From: Verrucomicrobiaceae bacterium
GTDB lineage: Bacteria; Verrucomicrobiota; Verrucomicrobiia; Verrucomicrobiales; Akkermansiaceae
Length of the DNA: 64,000 nt
Direction: 5' to 3'
NCBI GenBank assembly: GCA_027487435.1
Contig: JAIYDP010000024.1
Location: 1-64,000, forward strand
Positions 55,243-64,000 of this stretch are shown one piece after another (the first letter of the stretch is position 1; each line of letters begins with the position of its first letter). The notes below the pieces were generated by a model. It did not search any database. It saw only the letters and a list, made by a program, of their open reading frames with translations, and was not told the DNA's origin. The position numbers and the translations under genes are program-made.

Positions 55243-56400
55243 CTATGCTCCGAGCGACTCGGGAGAAAATCCGCGAACGAGCTTTTCTAAACCTTGCTCT
55301 AGATAGCTGCGTGGGCAAGCAAAGTTCCAGCGAATGTGTCCTGGGTGTCCGAAGAAAGAGCCATCGGAAACAAAGAGCGCCGATTTTTTTTCGAGATGCA
55401 TGGCGGGGTGCTCGATGCCCAGTGCGCGGCAATCAATCCACGTGAGGTAGGTGGCTTCATTGCGATTGACGATCAAGCGTGGAGCATTTGCGGCGAGGTA
55501 GGAAAGTAAGAATTCTTGATTCGCGGCGAGGTAGGAAATCATCGCGCGCCGCCATGGTTCGCCATGAAGGTAGGCAGCCTCAGCGGCGTAGTAGCCGAAG
55601 GTATTGATCTCCGCCAAAGTGTTTCCCCGTGAACTGGTGAATTTTCTTCGCAATGAGCTATCGGTGATGACGGCATAGGCAATGCCGATGCCTGCGATGT
55701 TGTAGGTTTTCGATGGCGAGAGAAGAGTGATGATACGGTGGTGAAAGTTTTCCGGCAGCTTGTGAGCGCAGAGGTGCGGCGTGGCGATTTCATCCAGAAC
55801 GAGGTCGCAATGGATTTCATCAGAGACGAGGATCAAGTCGTGCCTTTCGCAAAACTCACAAAGGGATGCGAGTTCTTCTTTGGTGAAAACGCGGCCTAAT
55901 GGGTTTTGCGGATTACTCAGAAGGAAGAGGCGAGTGCGTGGGGTCACGGCAGCTTCCATGGCGGCAAAATCGAAAGTCCATTTCCCCTCAATCTGTGTGT
56001 GCGGCAAGCTGATGAGATCGACCTGCTGGCCATCGTGATGGACATTGAGGAACGGTGGATAGGATGGGGAGCAGGTCATAACAGCATCACCTGGATTACA
56101 GAATGCTCGCACTGCTAGCGACAGAGCAGGGACAAGACCGCCGAGCCAGAGGATGTCGCTTTCTCCGACGTTGAGGCCTTTGGTGGTATGCAGGTAGGCG
56201 AGGGTTGCATCGATCAAGCCTGTATGTGCCTGTGCGTAGCCGAAGATGGGGTGCTGGCAGCGGCGGATGAGAGCTTCGCAAATTTCTGGTGCCGATGCAA
56301 AGTCCATGTCTGCGACCCAGAAGGGATCGAGTTCTGGGCGACGGTCGTATTTGATGTTACCGGTGCCGCGGCGCGGGATGATGGTCGAAAAGTCGTACAT
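55243..56400 (-). CDS. MalY/PatB-type PLP-dependent lyase or aminotransferase
   Basis: The 385-aa fold-type I PLP enzyme begins MYDFSTIIPRRGTGNIKYD, the characteristic PatB/MalY opening. It contains DPFWVADMDFASAPEI, LFLLSNPQNPLGRVF, LVSDEIHCDLVLD and the Lys-containing SPSKTYNIAGIG. Members act as cystathionine beta-lyases (C-S lyases), generating homocysteine or thiols. It ends far from ppdK and begins 12 bp after the aldehyde dehydrogenase gene, so the two are co-transcribed. Confidence 0.92.
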   Translation of the reverse strand: MYDFSTIIPRRGTGNIKYDRRPELDPFWVADMDFASAPEICEALIRRCQHPIFGYAQAHTGLIDATLAYLHTTKGLNVGESDILWLGGLVPALSLAVRAFCNPGDAVMTCSPSYPPFLNVHHDGQQVDLISLPHTQIEGKWTFDFAAMEAAVTPRTRLFLLSNPQNPLGRVFTKEELASLCEFCERHDLILVSDEIHCDLVLDEIATPHLCAHKLPENFHHRIITLLSPSKTYNIAGIGIAYAVITDSSLRRKFTSSRGNTLAEINTFGYYAAEAAYLHGEPWRRAMISYLAANQEFLLSYLAANAPRLIVNRNEATYLTWIDCRALGIEHPAMHLEKKSALFVSDGSFFGHPGHIRWNFACPRSYLEQGLEKLVRGFSPESLGA

Positions 56401-56412
56401 GATTTCAGGATG

Positions 56413-57894
56413 TTACAGCAATTCTGCGTAGTCGAGCATGCCTTGCTTGCCGCCTTCGCGACCGAAGCCGGACTCCTTGTAGCCGCCAAAGGGCGATGTT
56501 GGGTCAAAGGCATTGTAGGTGTTTGCCCAGACGACACCGGCCTTGAGTTGGGTGGACATGCGCAAGATGCGTGAACCTTTTTCTGACCAGATTCCTGCGC
56601 TGAGACCGTAGGCGGTGTTGTTGGCTTTTTCGATAGCTTCTTCTGGTGTGCGGAAGGTGAGGATGCTTAGCACGGGGCCAAAAATTTCCTCACGAGCGAT
56701 GCGTTGGCTCAGGGTGACTCCGGAAAAAATGGTGGGGCGGAAATACCAGCCTTGGCTAGGGAGTGCGCATTCGAGTTGATGCATCTGCGCGCCTTCCGCA
56801 CTGCCAGAGGCGACGAGTTCGGTGATCTTGTCGAGTTGCTGCGAAGAGTTGATGGCACCAATGTCGGTATTCTTATCGAGCGGATCGCCGACGCGAAGAG
56901 AGCGCATGCGAATTTTGATTTTTGCCAGAACTTGATCGGCGATGGATTCCTGAACGAGGAGTCGAGATCCCGCGCAGCAGACATGGCCTTGGTTGAAAAA
57001 GATTCCGTTGATGATTCCCTCGACGGCTTGATCGAGCGGGGCGTCTTCCATGATGATATTTGCGGCCTTGCCGCCGAGTTCCAAGGTGAGCCGTTTTCCC
57101 GTGCCGGCTAAAGTGTGCTGAATCCATTTTCCCACTGCGGTAGATCCAGTGAAGGCGATTTTTTTTGCGAGGGGATGTTGCACTACGGCGGCACCCGTTT
57201 CTTTTGCGCCGGTAACGAAGTTGACAACGCCTGGAGGAAGGCCTGCCTCGAGCAACAAGGTGGCGAATTTCATGCAGGTAATGCTGGTCGTCTCGGCAGG
57301 CTTGAGAACGACGGTATTACCGCAGGCTAAAGCGGGTGCCAATTTCCATGCGAGCATCAAAAGCGGGAAATTCCACGGAATGATTTGCCCTACCACGCCG
57401 AGCGGTGCCAGAGTTTTTCCGGGTGCCGCGTAGGAAAGCTTGTCCGCCCATCCTGCATGATAGAAAAAATGCGCTGCTGCCATGGGGACATCGAAGTCAC
57501 GAGCCTCTTTGATGGGCTTGCCGCCGTCGAGAGTTTCCGCAACAGCAAACTCCCTGGCGCGATCCTGCAATAAGCGGGCGATTCGATAAAGGTATTTTCC
57601 TCTTTCGGCACCGGGAAGTTTGCTCCATGCGGGGAATGCCGCTGCTGCGGCTTGGTAGGCAGCATCGACGTCTGCATCATTCGCGTGAGCCATCTCAGCA
57701 AGCGTCGAGCCATCGCGAGGACTAAACGATGGGAAGAATTTTTTCGACCGAGGTGCAGTAAATTTCCCGCCGATAAAAAGCTGATAACGCTCGCTGATGT
57801 GTGGCTCGGCGGTTTCAGGTGCTGGATCGTATTCCCACAAGTTGCCGAAGAGAAGATCGCGCACAGGTTTGGCTTTTTTTGTCTTAGCGGACAT
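56413..57894 (-). CDS. NAD(P)-dependent aldehyde dehydrogenase
   Basis: The 493-aa enzyme has the ALDH core: PWNFPLLMLAWKLAPALACGNTVVLKPAE for cofactor binding, FTGSTAVGKWI, the Glu motif LELGGKAANII and the Cys motif FFNQGHVCCAGSRLLVQ. FGPVLSILTF and NAFDPTSPFGGYKESGFGREGG close it. Substrate aldehyde is unknown. Upstream on its strand TTGTCT and TATAGC lie so near the ATG (8 bases after -10) that the transcript may be nearly leaderless. Confidence 0.94.
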   Translation of the reverse strand: MSAKTKKAKPVRDLLFGNLWEYDPAPETAEPHISERYQLFIGGKFTAPRSKKFFPSFSPRDGSTLAEMAHANDADVDAAYQAAAAAFPAWSKLPGAERGKYLYRIARLLQDRAREFAVAETLDGGKPIKEARDFDVPMAAAHFFYHAGWADKLSYAAPGKTLAPLGVVGQIIPWNFPLLMLAWKLAPALACGNTVVLKPAETTSITCMKFATLLLEAGLPPGVVNFVTGAKETGAAVVQHPLAKKIAFTGSTAVGKWIQHTLAGTGKRLTLELGGKAANIIMEDAPLDQAVEGIINGIFFNQGHVCCAGSRLLVQESIADQVLAKIKIRMRSLRVGDPLDKNTDIGAINSSQQLDKITELVASGSAEGAQMHQLECALPSQGWYFRPTIFSGVTLSQRIAREEIFGPVLSILTFRTPEEAIEKANNTAYGLSAGIWSEKGSRILRMSTQLKAGVVWANTYNAFDPTSPFGGYKESGFGREGGKQGMLDYAELL

Positions 57895-58022
57895 GTGCTA
57901 GTGCTATATCACAACTTACTTTGAGACAAGACGATAGTAGAAAAAAGCTTCGCGACTTGTTGCTTGCCGCAAGGTGTGACAGCAATCTTCCAACGAAAAA
58001 GACTCATCCTACAGCCTTGGAC

Positions 58023-60014
58023 CTACGGTATCGGCTTGAGGATTCCTGTTTTCGTAACGCCGTTTTCCGTTGCTTGAACGAGGATGATCCCATTCGAAGA
58101 AAGGTCAATTGCTTTAGTGATAACAAGAGTGCTACCAATCGGCTTGGTGATCAAATCATTCATGTTGAAGTATCTCCCGTTGCGCCAAAGCTTGGGAGGA
58201 ATAACAACATTTGCGCTAGGATCTCCGCCAGTGATGGCGAGGCCTTGATCGGAAAGACGAATGACAGCTTCTGACATGCTCGCTGGTCCATGCCAACGAT
58301 CAGCACCATTTGCGGAAATGGGTTTTTCTACATAGCATTCCCCTTCGATCGCAACCCATAGTCTTTTGGTTCCGTCAATTTTTGTATTGGGTGTTCTTTG
58401 CAATTCCGCGTTCTCGACGAGTTGATCCGTCATGAAAGAGATATCGGTTTGGGAGGCGCCTTCTTTGAGCCAAACTTTCGATAGGAGATCGTCATTTGCG
58501 GTTTCAACTCTCTCCACACATAGAGAGTGATCCTTGTCGAGAATTGCTGCGGGAAACGTATGGGATATTTGAACATTCGGGCTTAGATCTTTGACCGTAG
58601 TCATACAAAGAGAGTTACCGGAACTATCATAGTTCATCCAAACATCAAAGCCCACTCCGGTGCCAGAGCATATCGCATTGATTGTCCCGTCATTCGCAAT
58701 TCCACCGAGCATCGTAACCCATTCACCTTGATCTCTGGTGTAACGATTTTCTACAATCGAAGTGCTCCAAGTGGCCGGGGGAGCTGGTGCGGGAAAGGGA
58801 TACAGTGGGAAGAAGTATTTGGGTGAAGAATATTCTGTCAGGCTTGCTCCACTTCTCTTCCAGACCATTCCTGGTAAAATGGGGTCAACTTCGGTGTAAT
58901 TCTCACCACGACCCAAGCCGTAGATCACACCATCATCGTTTATGTCAATAAATTCGATGACTGGTTCCGCCATAACACAATCCCTGTTTCCCACTCTTAT
59001 GGTTTGCGAGCCAGACATGGGGAGGTTTACCCACTGTCCCGTACCGCTATTCCATAAGTTTTTTTGCTCTTGAATGTAACCGCCAATCCCGACGTTTCTA
59101 CTGTCGCGAAAGAGGATTTGCTCATGGCAGTTGATCGCGACAGGGCGATGTTTTTCCAAGTCGGAAGAAACTTGATCGACTTGTTCGAACCAAGCATAGC
59201 GAAGTTCTTGGGCTTTGTTCCAATCGATTTCTCGATCTAAGGGAACTGCGTCTAGACCATCGAGTTTTCCATCACCATCGGTATCCGCTTTTAGGGGATC
59301 TGTGCCCAAGGTGGATTCTTGAAATTGGTTCAATCCATCACCGTCAGGGTCTGCACTTGGCAAACTCCCCTGAATTCCTCCTGGATGCATTTCCATGTAA
59401 TGGTTGACCAGGTCCTGATCTGCAATGCCAGGTGTAGTCTGTGATTGCAGGGGATTCATGCCCAGAAGAATTTCATCAGCATTCGAGAGTCCATCGAGGT
59501 CGGTATCGCTATCTGCGACTTTGATGCGCCAATAGACTCGCGCAGGTGCTGGCTTGGTAGGATCCGTAGGATTGCTGGTTTGTAGGCCGATCGAACGCTG
59601 CGTTGCTCCAGTTTGCGCTGTGATCCATGGTCCCACGTAGGCCCAAAATTTCAAATCGGTGCTGGCTTGCAAGCGGTAATTTTTTCCGGCAATCACAGGC
59701 CAACTGACCTCGAAGCTTGCTTGCTGGAGCGCTTGCGTAATGCGGAGTGTGGTTTTGCCGCGGGGAATCGATGAATCAAACGGATTTGTGCCAGCAAGGC
59801 ATTCCTGCGCGTTGGTCCATGCGTCCTTATCAGGGTCACTAGACGGGGCGTGATCCGGATTGCTAGCGGAAAACAGCAAGCCGTTGTTATGCTGCATCTC
59901 CCAGATGTCGGTGAGACCATTGTTGTTGGTATCAACGATGCCCTGAGCCGTCGCAAGGCAAGTGGCGATGATGCAGAGAAATCGATTGAATTGTGATATG
60001 GATGATAATTTCAC
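58023..60014 (-). CDS. secreted protein with thrombospondin type-3 repeats, otherwise unknown
   Basis: The 663-aa protein has a signal peptide (FNRFLCIIATCLATAQG). Calcium-binding-type motifs follow: VDTNNNGLTDIWEMQHNNG, DPDKDAWTNAQE, DTDLDGLSNADEILLGM, DPDGDGLNQFQESTLGTDPLKADTDGDGKLDGLDAVP. The C-terminal 370 residues contain repeated motifs of the RCC1/propeller kind (INDDGVIYGLGRGENY, GIANDGTINAICSG) but I cannot assign a family. Its ATG overlaps the stop of the gene upstream (ATGA), so the two are a pair. Confidence 0.82.
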   Translation of the reverse strand: MKLSSISQFNRFLCIIATCLATAQGIVDTNNNGLTDIWEMQHNNGLLFSASNPDHAPSSDPDKDAWTNAQECLAGTNPFDSSIPRGKTTLRITQALQQASFEVSWPVIAGKNYRLQASTDLKFWAYVGPWITAQTGATQRSIGLQTSNPTDPTKPAPARVYWRIKVADSDTDLDGLSNADEILLGMNPLQSQTTPGIADQDLVNHYMEMHPGGIQGSLPSADPDGDGLNQFQESTLGTDPLKADTDGDGKLDGLDAVPLDREIDWNKAQELRYAWFEQVDQVSSDLEKHRPVAINCHEQILFRDSRNVGIGGYIQEQKNLWNSGTGQWVNLPMSGSQTIRVGNRDCVMAEPVIEFIDINDDGVIYGLGRGENYTEVDPILPGMVWKRSGASLTEYSSPKYFFPLYPFPAPAPPATWSTSIVENRYTRDQGEWVTMLGGIANDGTINAICSGTGVGFDVWMNYDSSGNSLCMTTVKDLSPNVQISHTFPAAILDKDHSLCVERVETANDDLLSKVWLKEGASQTDISFMTDQLVENAELQRTPNTKIDGTKRLWVAIEGECYVEKPISANGADRWHGPASMSEAVIRLSDQGLAITGGDPSANVVIPPKLWRNGRYFNMNDLITKPIGSTLVITKAIDLSSNGIILVQATENGVTKTGILKPIP

Positions 60015-60892
60015 GGCGCACCTCCTTGTGAACTCTGTTGCTGGTTTGTCGCTTCTGTGGCGATTGGTGGACTGATAGGATTTTCTGGGATCCAGTAGCG
60101 TATGAGCACGTCAGGTGTTGGGTCGGGCGGATTGGCTTTGAGTTTCGCTTCAGCGCGAGCATTAACTTTGGCGATTTTCTTACTTTCGGCGATAAAGGCT
60201 CGATGATGTTTTTTGTAGAGTTCGTGCAGTCCGTCGATGACAGCAAGGTCAGATGAGCTAGGATTGCCAAGAGTAACGGCATAGCTTGGGTTCGAATTCG
60301 CGTTGCCGGGTAACGCTGGAATGGTAGGAGGAGTATATGTCCTTCCAAAGCGGCGAGCCATTTCTGCAGCTTTGGCACTAGACTCGAAGCTGATAGCGAA
60401 CATCACATTGTGCCTGACGCCTTGCTTCTCAAACGTAGTCACTTGGGACAAATTACGAAAATCAACGTTCGACCACGCCTCGTAAAACTCCACGGGTGTT
60501 TTTCCTTGGCTCGTCCACCTCAGATGGGTGCGCGTTACCGATGCCGCATCATCGCGATGTACTGTGCATGAAATCATGCTCAAACGGTGAGGAATTGCAC
60601 GATTCGCGGCATACGCGCTGGCTTGCGCTGATTCTTGAGGAATCGGAGCTGGGAGAGGTGTGATCTCCTGTGGAGTAAGCTCTTGAATGATGATTTTTTG
60701 ATCAGGACGGACGACTACCCGAGATTGAATGATCTCCTCTTCGGATACCTGCAAGGTTGGTGCTTCAGGTGTAGCAGGAGATGTATTCTGCGGTACGGGC
60801 AAAAGAAATGCTGTCGAATCTTCATTGCTTTGTCCGAAAGCGAGAAACGATGAAATGAAATAAACAAATACCAGAAAATAGCTTTTTTTCAT
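60011..60892 (-). CDS. secreted protein of unknown function, partner of the TSP3 gene
   Basis: The 293-aa product starts MKKSYFLVFVYFISSFLAFGQ, a signal peptide; the track's extra 44 residues are dropped. It has a Pro/Glu-rich stretch (about 30-95), then a mixed alpha/beta domain with HRLSMISCTVHRDDAASVTRTHLRWTSQGKTPVEFYEAWSNVDFRNL. A helical part (DGLHELYKKHHRAFIAESKKIAKVNARAEAKLKANPP) and a low-complexity Gln/Ser end follow. I recognise no family. Overlap with the downstream gene suggests a shared task in the envelope. Confidence 0.75.
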   Translation of the reverse strand: MKKSYFLVFVYFISSFLAFGQSNEDSTAFLLPVPQNTSPATPEAPTLQVSEEEIIQSRVVVRPDQKIIIQELTPQEITPLPAPIPQESAQASAYAANRAIPHRLSMISCTVHRDDAASVTRTHLRWTSQGKTPVEFYEAWSNVDFRNLSQVTTFEKQGVRHNVMFAISFESSAKAAEMARRFGRTYTPPTIPALPGNANSNPSYAVTLGNPSSSDLAVIDGLHELYKKHHRAFIAESKKIAKVNARAEAKLKANPPDPTPDVLIRYWIPENPISPPIATEATNQQQSSQGGAP

Positions 60893-61379
60893 ATAGAGTC
60901 TTTGAGAGTTTGATTGGTGGTATGAAATTTTCTTTGAACGGGAACTCAAAACAGCAAACAAAATTCCTTGGGAGATCGAGATTGTTTTGAATCTTTTACT
61001 TAGTCTTTTCGATAGATGTTCCAAATGAGAATATGTCGAAACATTTTCGAAAAATCAAACACAAAAATCATTTTTTGCAACGTTTACTCTCTTGTCGTTA
61101 CAATGTATTTCGCGGAAAAAGTTTCTCGGCAATGACGACAAGAGCAGATCTGCCGGACTCCGTGATGCGTCCGCAATCACGTAATTGCTCTGAGGAGGCA
61201 CCAAAGAATCAATGGGTAGCGCCTTTTTTATCCAATGCACTGCGGTCCTGAAATGCTTTGCACATCAAAGCTCATCCCTGGATGACTGGCGTTCTACTTC
61301 AGATTTCGACTCGAAACCAACGGGAAACGTTGTTCCGAGGTTTTCTTTGGGGCATGGAATTGACGAGGTCGAACCGAAT
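60893..61379. other. 487-bp AT-rich intergenic stretch
   Basis: The short ORFs here look like shadows. The part nearest 60892 should hold the promoter of the 60892-58023 pair; TTGATT and CATATT at 17-bp spacing (minus strand) overlap the palindrome at 61036. The rest, toward the lipoprotein stop, shows nothing I can name. Confidence 0.45.
61036..61050. promoter_or_regulatory. candidate operator palindrome
   Basis: TCGAAA-CAT-TTTCGA is a perfect 6-bp inverted repeat inside the possible spacer of the minus-strand promoter for the secreted pair. It is short enough to be chance. Confidence 0.25.
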
Positions 61380-61808
61380 TCAGGGCCGACGCGTGAAATT
61401 GACAGGTAACACATTGCCATCCGTGTTGTGCATGGTTCCAGTCCATTCAATGAGTTCTTTCTGATGGGATTTTTTCAATGTCAGAATCGCCGACTGACTA
61501 CCGTGGGTGTATTCGGTTAGCACCAATTCACCACTGCTGGTGTTTTTGCCTTTAAGTTCGTAAAGCTTGGAAGAGTTGTAAGGCGGATGATAGTAGAAGC
61601 CGGTGACATTGCCGTTTTCTTGCCAGGTGAGTTGAAACATCGTGAATTGTTTGCCTACGTTGCCGCCATAGAAATGGGCTTTGCCAAACACTTCTTCATC
61701 AATGGGATTCGTTTGCGCTGGCGTGTCAGTCGTTTCATTGCTGTTGCGATTCGCACAGGAAAACAAGAAGAAGCTAGCGATCAGGCCGGAGAAGATGAAT
61801 TTCAACAT
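61380..61808 (-). CDS. small lipoprotein of unknown function
   Basis: The 142-aa product starts MLKFIFSGLIASFFLFSCANRN, with a lipobox ending at LFSC, so it is probably lipid-anchored. The body is predicted beta-rich (KAHFYGGNVGKQFTMFQLTWQENGNVTGFYYHPPYNSSKLYELKGKNTSSGELVLTEY) with WTGTMHNTDG near the end, reminiscent of small cell-envelope beta-sandwich proteins. No family name is justified. It is alone, with 220 bp to the next gene. Confidence 0.75.
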   Translation of the reverse strand: MLKFIFSGLIASFFLFSCANRNSNETTDTPAQTNPIDEEVFGKAHFYGGNVGKQFTMFQLTWQENGNVTGFYYHPPYNSSKLYELKGKNTSSGELVLTEYTHGSQSAILTLKKSHQKELIEWTGTMHNTDGNVLPVNFTRRP

Positions 61809-62031
61809 AATGGATTGTGGTCGCGGTGTATGTAGCAGTACGAATGGATATTTCAACCCGAAATCCGAAGGATCACGTCGTCATTCGCTGCCATCATTTG
61901 CCGCGCAAGCCATTTCCGACCTTCGGGTAGCGTCGTTGGATTCATCCCACTGCGGCCAGAAACGCTAAGCACATCCATGCCTGACACCGACTTTCTGGCA
62001 GTCTCCAGCGGATCTCGTTCTTAGATGCGAA

Positions 62032-62832
62032 TCAGAATCGCATGGTGATACCAAAAAGTCCGGTGGTTTCGGCGGAGGTGGCGCCGATGCCTTGGGCTAG
62101 ACCGAGGCGGAGGCTGATGTCGTGGCGGGGGGTGTGGATGATGCTGGCGATGGCTTGGTGGTAGCCGCTGGCGCGGAAATCACCGATGGCTTCGATGCCT
62201 GCAGCCCATTGTTCGTGAAAGGAGTGGCGCAGGGCGATGGCGTAGCCGAGGGCGTTGTCGCTTCCCTCTGTGCCAGCGAGAATGATGTTGCTGACGAGGC
62301 GAGTGTTTTCGTGGAGTTCGCATTCGAGGATGAAGCGGCTGAGGTAGTAGTCTTCCTCATGGAGGTGAATGGTAGCGGGTGAGTCGCCGATGATGACGGG
62401 AACGGGCGGCGGTGGGGCATCGGGATTGAAGCGTGGGCGCAGAGATTTGCCATGAGTGTGACCGCCGTGGGAATGGCCCGCGTGGCTGCCATCGAGCTGG
62501 GAGGAGTCGAAGAAATGATAGGAGAGAGTAGCACCGAGGCGAAAGCGATCGTTGATCGGAAGTGCCCATTGCAAGGTGGGAGCAATGGCGTTGGCTTGGA
62601 GGTCGTCAATGGCGTTGCCGTCGAGAGTGAGTCCGAAGGCGAGGTGAGAGCCGAGGCCGGCGATGAGGCCGACTTCCAGCGAGGGTTCAGAATTTCCCGC
62701 AGCGATGGTGGCGAAGGTGAAGTAGGCATTTTTCTGCGGCACGCGGGCATCGATGGTGACAAAGAAGTCTTGGCCATGATGGGCGTGGCAAATGGCGCTG
62801 GTGAGGAGAAAGGTGAGGGTGAAATGTTTCAT
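62032..62832 (-). CDS. outer-membrane-like protein with a His-rich loop
   Basis: The 266-aa product has a signal peptide (MKHFTLTFLLTSAICHAHHG). Alternating-hydrophobicity strands suggest a beta-barrel (EPSLEVGLIAGLGSHLAFGLTLDG, ALPINDRFRLGATLSYHFFD). It ends in GLFGITMRF, an aromatic C-terminus typical of outer-membrane proteins. The segment DGSHAGHSHGGHTHGKS (about residues 118-135) is strongly His-rich and could bind metals. It starts 5 bp after the cytochrome gene stop, so it is likely in an operon with it. Confidence 0.7.
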   Translation of the reverse strand: MKHFTLTFLLTSAICHAHHGQDFFVTIDARVPQKNAYFTFATIAAGNSEPSLEVGLIAGLGSHLAFGLTLDGNAIDDLQANAIAPTLQWALPINDRFRLGATLSYHFFDSSQLDGSHAGHSHGGHTHGKSLRPRFNPDAPPPPVPVIIGDSPATIHLHEEDYYLSRFILECELHENTRLVSNIILAGTEGSDNALGYAIALRHSFHEQWAAGIEAIGDFRASGYHQAIASIIHTPRHDISLRLGLAQGIGATSAETTGLFGITMRF

Positions 62833-62837
62833 GGGAG

Positions 62838-64000
62838 TTACCAATTTCGCCGCATACGGAAAAAGCGAGTGGGCGCTTGGGTGGGGTCAATTTCTAGGGT
62901 GAGGGGGTCGCCAAGATGCGTGTCGCCGTGGGCGGGGAGCCATGGGCCGCTAAGGCTGGTGGAGCTTTCGGGATACCAGTCGGGGACGTTCCATTGGAGG
63001 CGGAGTTTGGGGTGGGCGGGGAGCAGCAAGGCTTGGGGCACGGGCTGCAGGGTATCGGGTATGCCGTTGCCGTTGCGGTCGTCGGAGCGGCGGCGAGTTT
63101 CCGTGGCGGGGACGCCTGAGAAGGTGAGGGCATCGTTGGTGGTGAGGAGGTTGAGTAGGGCGCTGCGGGTGAGGGATTTTGTGGCATCGATGTAGCGAGA
63201 GGTGGCCGAGTCCCAGCGCAGGCGGAGGGTTTCGCCGTTGGCGCGGCCCCAGACGACGAGGCCGTTCCAGCCGAGGTTGGCTTGGGTTTCTAGGAGGGTG
63301 ATGCGGGAGAGCAGGTCGCTGCTGGTGCGATTCGCGGTTGTGGTGGTGAGGTCGTGACCTACGACAGGGGCGGTGCTGGTGTCGAAGGAGAGGATGAAGG
63401 CTTTGAGGTCAGCGAGGTTGGTGCGTTTGGTGGAGGTGAGGGGTGGTTTATCGAGCAGGTCGAGGTCGTAGGGATGGACGATGGGCAGGAGGTGGCCGGA
63501 ACCATCTGCGGCGAGGCCGAAGCCGGAGAGGGAGTCCGCGCCGGGGGTGGGATCAAAGATGCCATCGCGTTGGTAGATGAGGCGGAGTGGGGGATTTTTG
63601 AAGGGCTGGAAGCGATCGACGTTGGAGGCGAAGTCGATATTTTGATCTGTGCCAGCATTGAAGTCGTGGCAGACGATGCAGTGGCTGAGGAGGTGGTCAT
63701 TGAAGATGGTGAGACCGCGAGAAGCATTTCCTGCGGGGTGGTTGGTGCGGAGGGTGCGGTCGAGATTGCGATGGGGATTGGGGTGTAGGGCGATGGTGTT
63801 CAGGTAGGCGGCGAGGTGATCCATGTCATCGGTGGGCTGGAGGGTGCCGCCCATGAGGTTGGGGAAGGTGGTATTGAAGGACTGGATGGAAGGTTTATCG
63901 CCGCGCCAGTGGAACTTGGTGGTGATGGCGGCGGCGGGGCGAGGCGAGCCATCGGTAGGGTCATTAGGGCGAGCATCGTTGGTGGAGAGGCCGTGGAGAG
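62838..64000 (-). CDS. c-type cytochrome-like secreted protein, 5' end outside the window
   Basis: The frame stays open from the stop at 62838 to the right edge with no stop, so the 5' part lies beyond it; the track's ATG at 63854 is internal. The visible part has NLMGGTLQPTDDMDHLAAYLNTIALHPNPHRN. One heme motif, HCIVCHDFNAG, lies near the start. NIDFASNVDRFQPFKNPPLRLIYQRDGIFD resembles the usual layout of dihaem/YncE-type secreted cytochromes. A C-terminal region shares the beta-rich ending of verrucomicrobial secreted proteins (SDDRNGNGIPDTLQPVPQ). Substrate is not known. Confidence 0.75.
   Translation of the reverse strand, partial: LHGLSTNDARPNDPTDGSPRPAAAITTKFHWRGDKPSIQSFNTTFPNLMGGTLQPTDDMDHLAAYLNTIALHPNPHRNLDRTLRTNHPAGNASRGLTIFNDHLLSHCIVCHDFNAGTDQNIDFASNVDRFQPFKNPPLRLIYQRDGIFDPTPGADSLSGFGLAADGSGHLLPIVHPYDLDLLDKPPLTSTKRTNLADLKAFILSFDTSTAPVVGHDLTTTTANRTSSDLLSRITLLETQANLGWNGLVVWGRANGETLRLRWDSATSRYIDATKSLTRSALLNLLTTNDALTFSGVPATETRRRSDDRNGNGIPDTLQPVPQALLLPAHPKLRLQWNVPDWYPESSTSLSGPWLPAHGDTHLGDPLTLEIDPTQAPTRFFRMRRNW

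Overview
The window looks like a chromosomal segment of a member of the Verrucomicrobiota (PVC group). This is inferred from gene content, not from a marker tree. The pointers are a DUF1800/DUF1501 secreted pair, DUF1080, a GSDH-cytochrome c fusion, thrombospondin type-3 secreted proteins, an ECF sigma factor beside a Ser/Thr kinase with a WD40 tail, a complete MoxR/Bat operon, and moderately GC-rich DNA. Most genes have no clear Shine-Dalgarno sequence, so many starts were chosen from homology-like N-termini, signal peptides and overlaps. I see no transposase, integrase, prophage, rRNA or CRISPR array.

Layout. 0-10 kb: obg diverging from tlyA, a sugar dehydrogenase-cytochrome c fusion, a small protein coupled to a FAD oxidoreductase, a large CAP-domain surface protein and a lone mlaE permease. 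9-15 kb, minus strand: prs, mutS, fabF and tRNA-Arg(CCG), followed by menA on the plus strand. 15.8-16.3 kb: a non-coding exact 41-bp tandem array with palindromic cores, then a long hairpin. 16.5-19.2 kb: an ankyrin protein and an Nramp-like transporter. 19.2-27.2 kb: the moxR-DUF58-DUF4381-batA-batB/C-batD/E operon. 27.3-32.8 kb: a DUF3500 protein, tmk, tRNA-Arg(TCT), three small membrane proteins of the YqjD/YqjE kind and two PilT-type ATPases.

32.8-38.4 kb is the most interesting region. It is a tight minus-strand operon of four genes: an unknown 250-aa protein, a ROCO protein (LRR-Roc-COR) ending in a TIR domain with its candidate catalytic Glu, and a Septu-type pair (PtuA ATPase and PtuB HNH nuclease). 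An exact 42-bp tandem array lies directly upstream and within the leader. I read this as a probable composite anti-phage defence locus: a GTPase-controlled TIR sensor/effector joined to a nuclease system.

38.5-64 kb: DUF1501/DUF1800 secreted proteins, a kinase/ECF sigma signalling pair, DUF1080 and SGNH hydrolases, a DUF4261 protein, a FAD monooxygenase, pyruvate phosphate dikinase with histone-like Lys/Ala tails and a good terminator, a MalY-type lyase with an aldehyde dehydrogenase, two unknown secreted proteins, a lipoprotein, a His-rich outer-membrane-like protein, and a c-type cytochrome that runs off the right edge.
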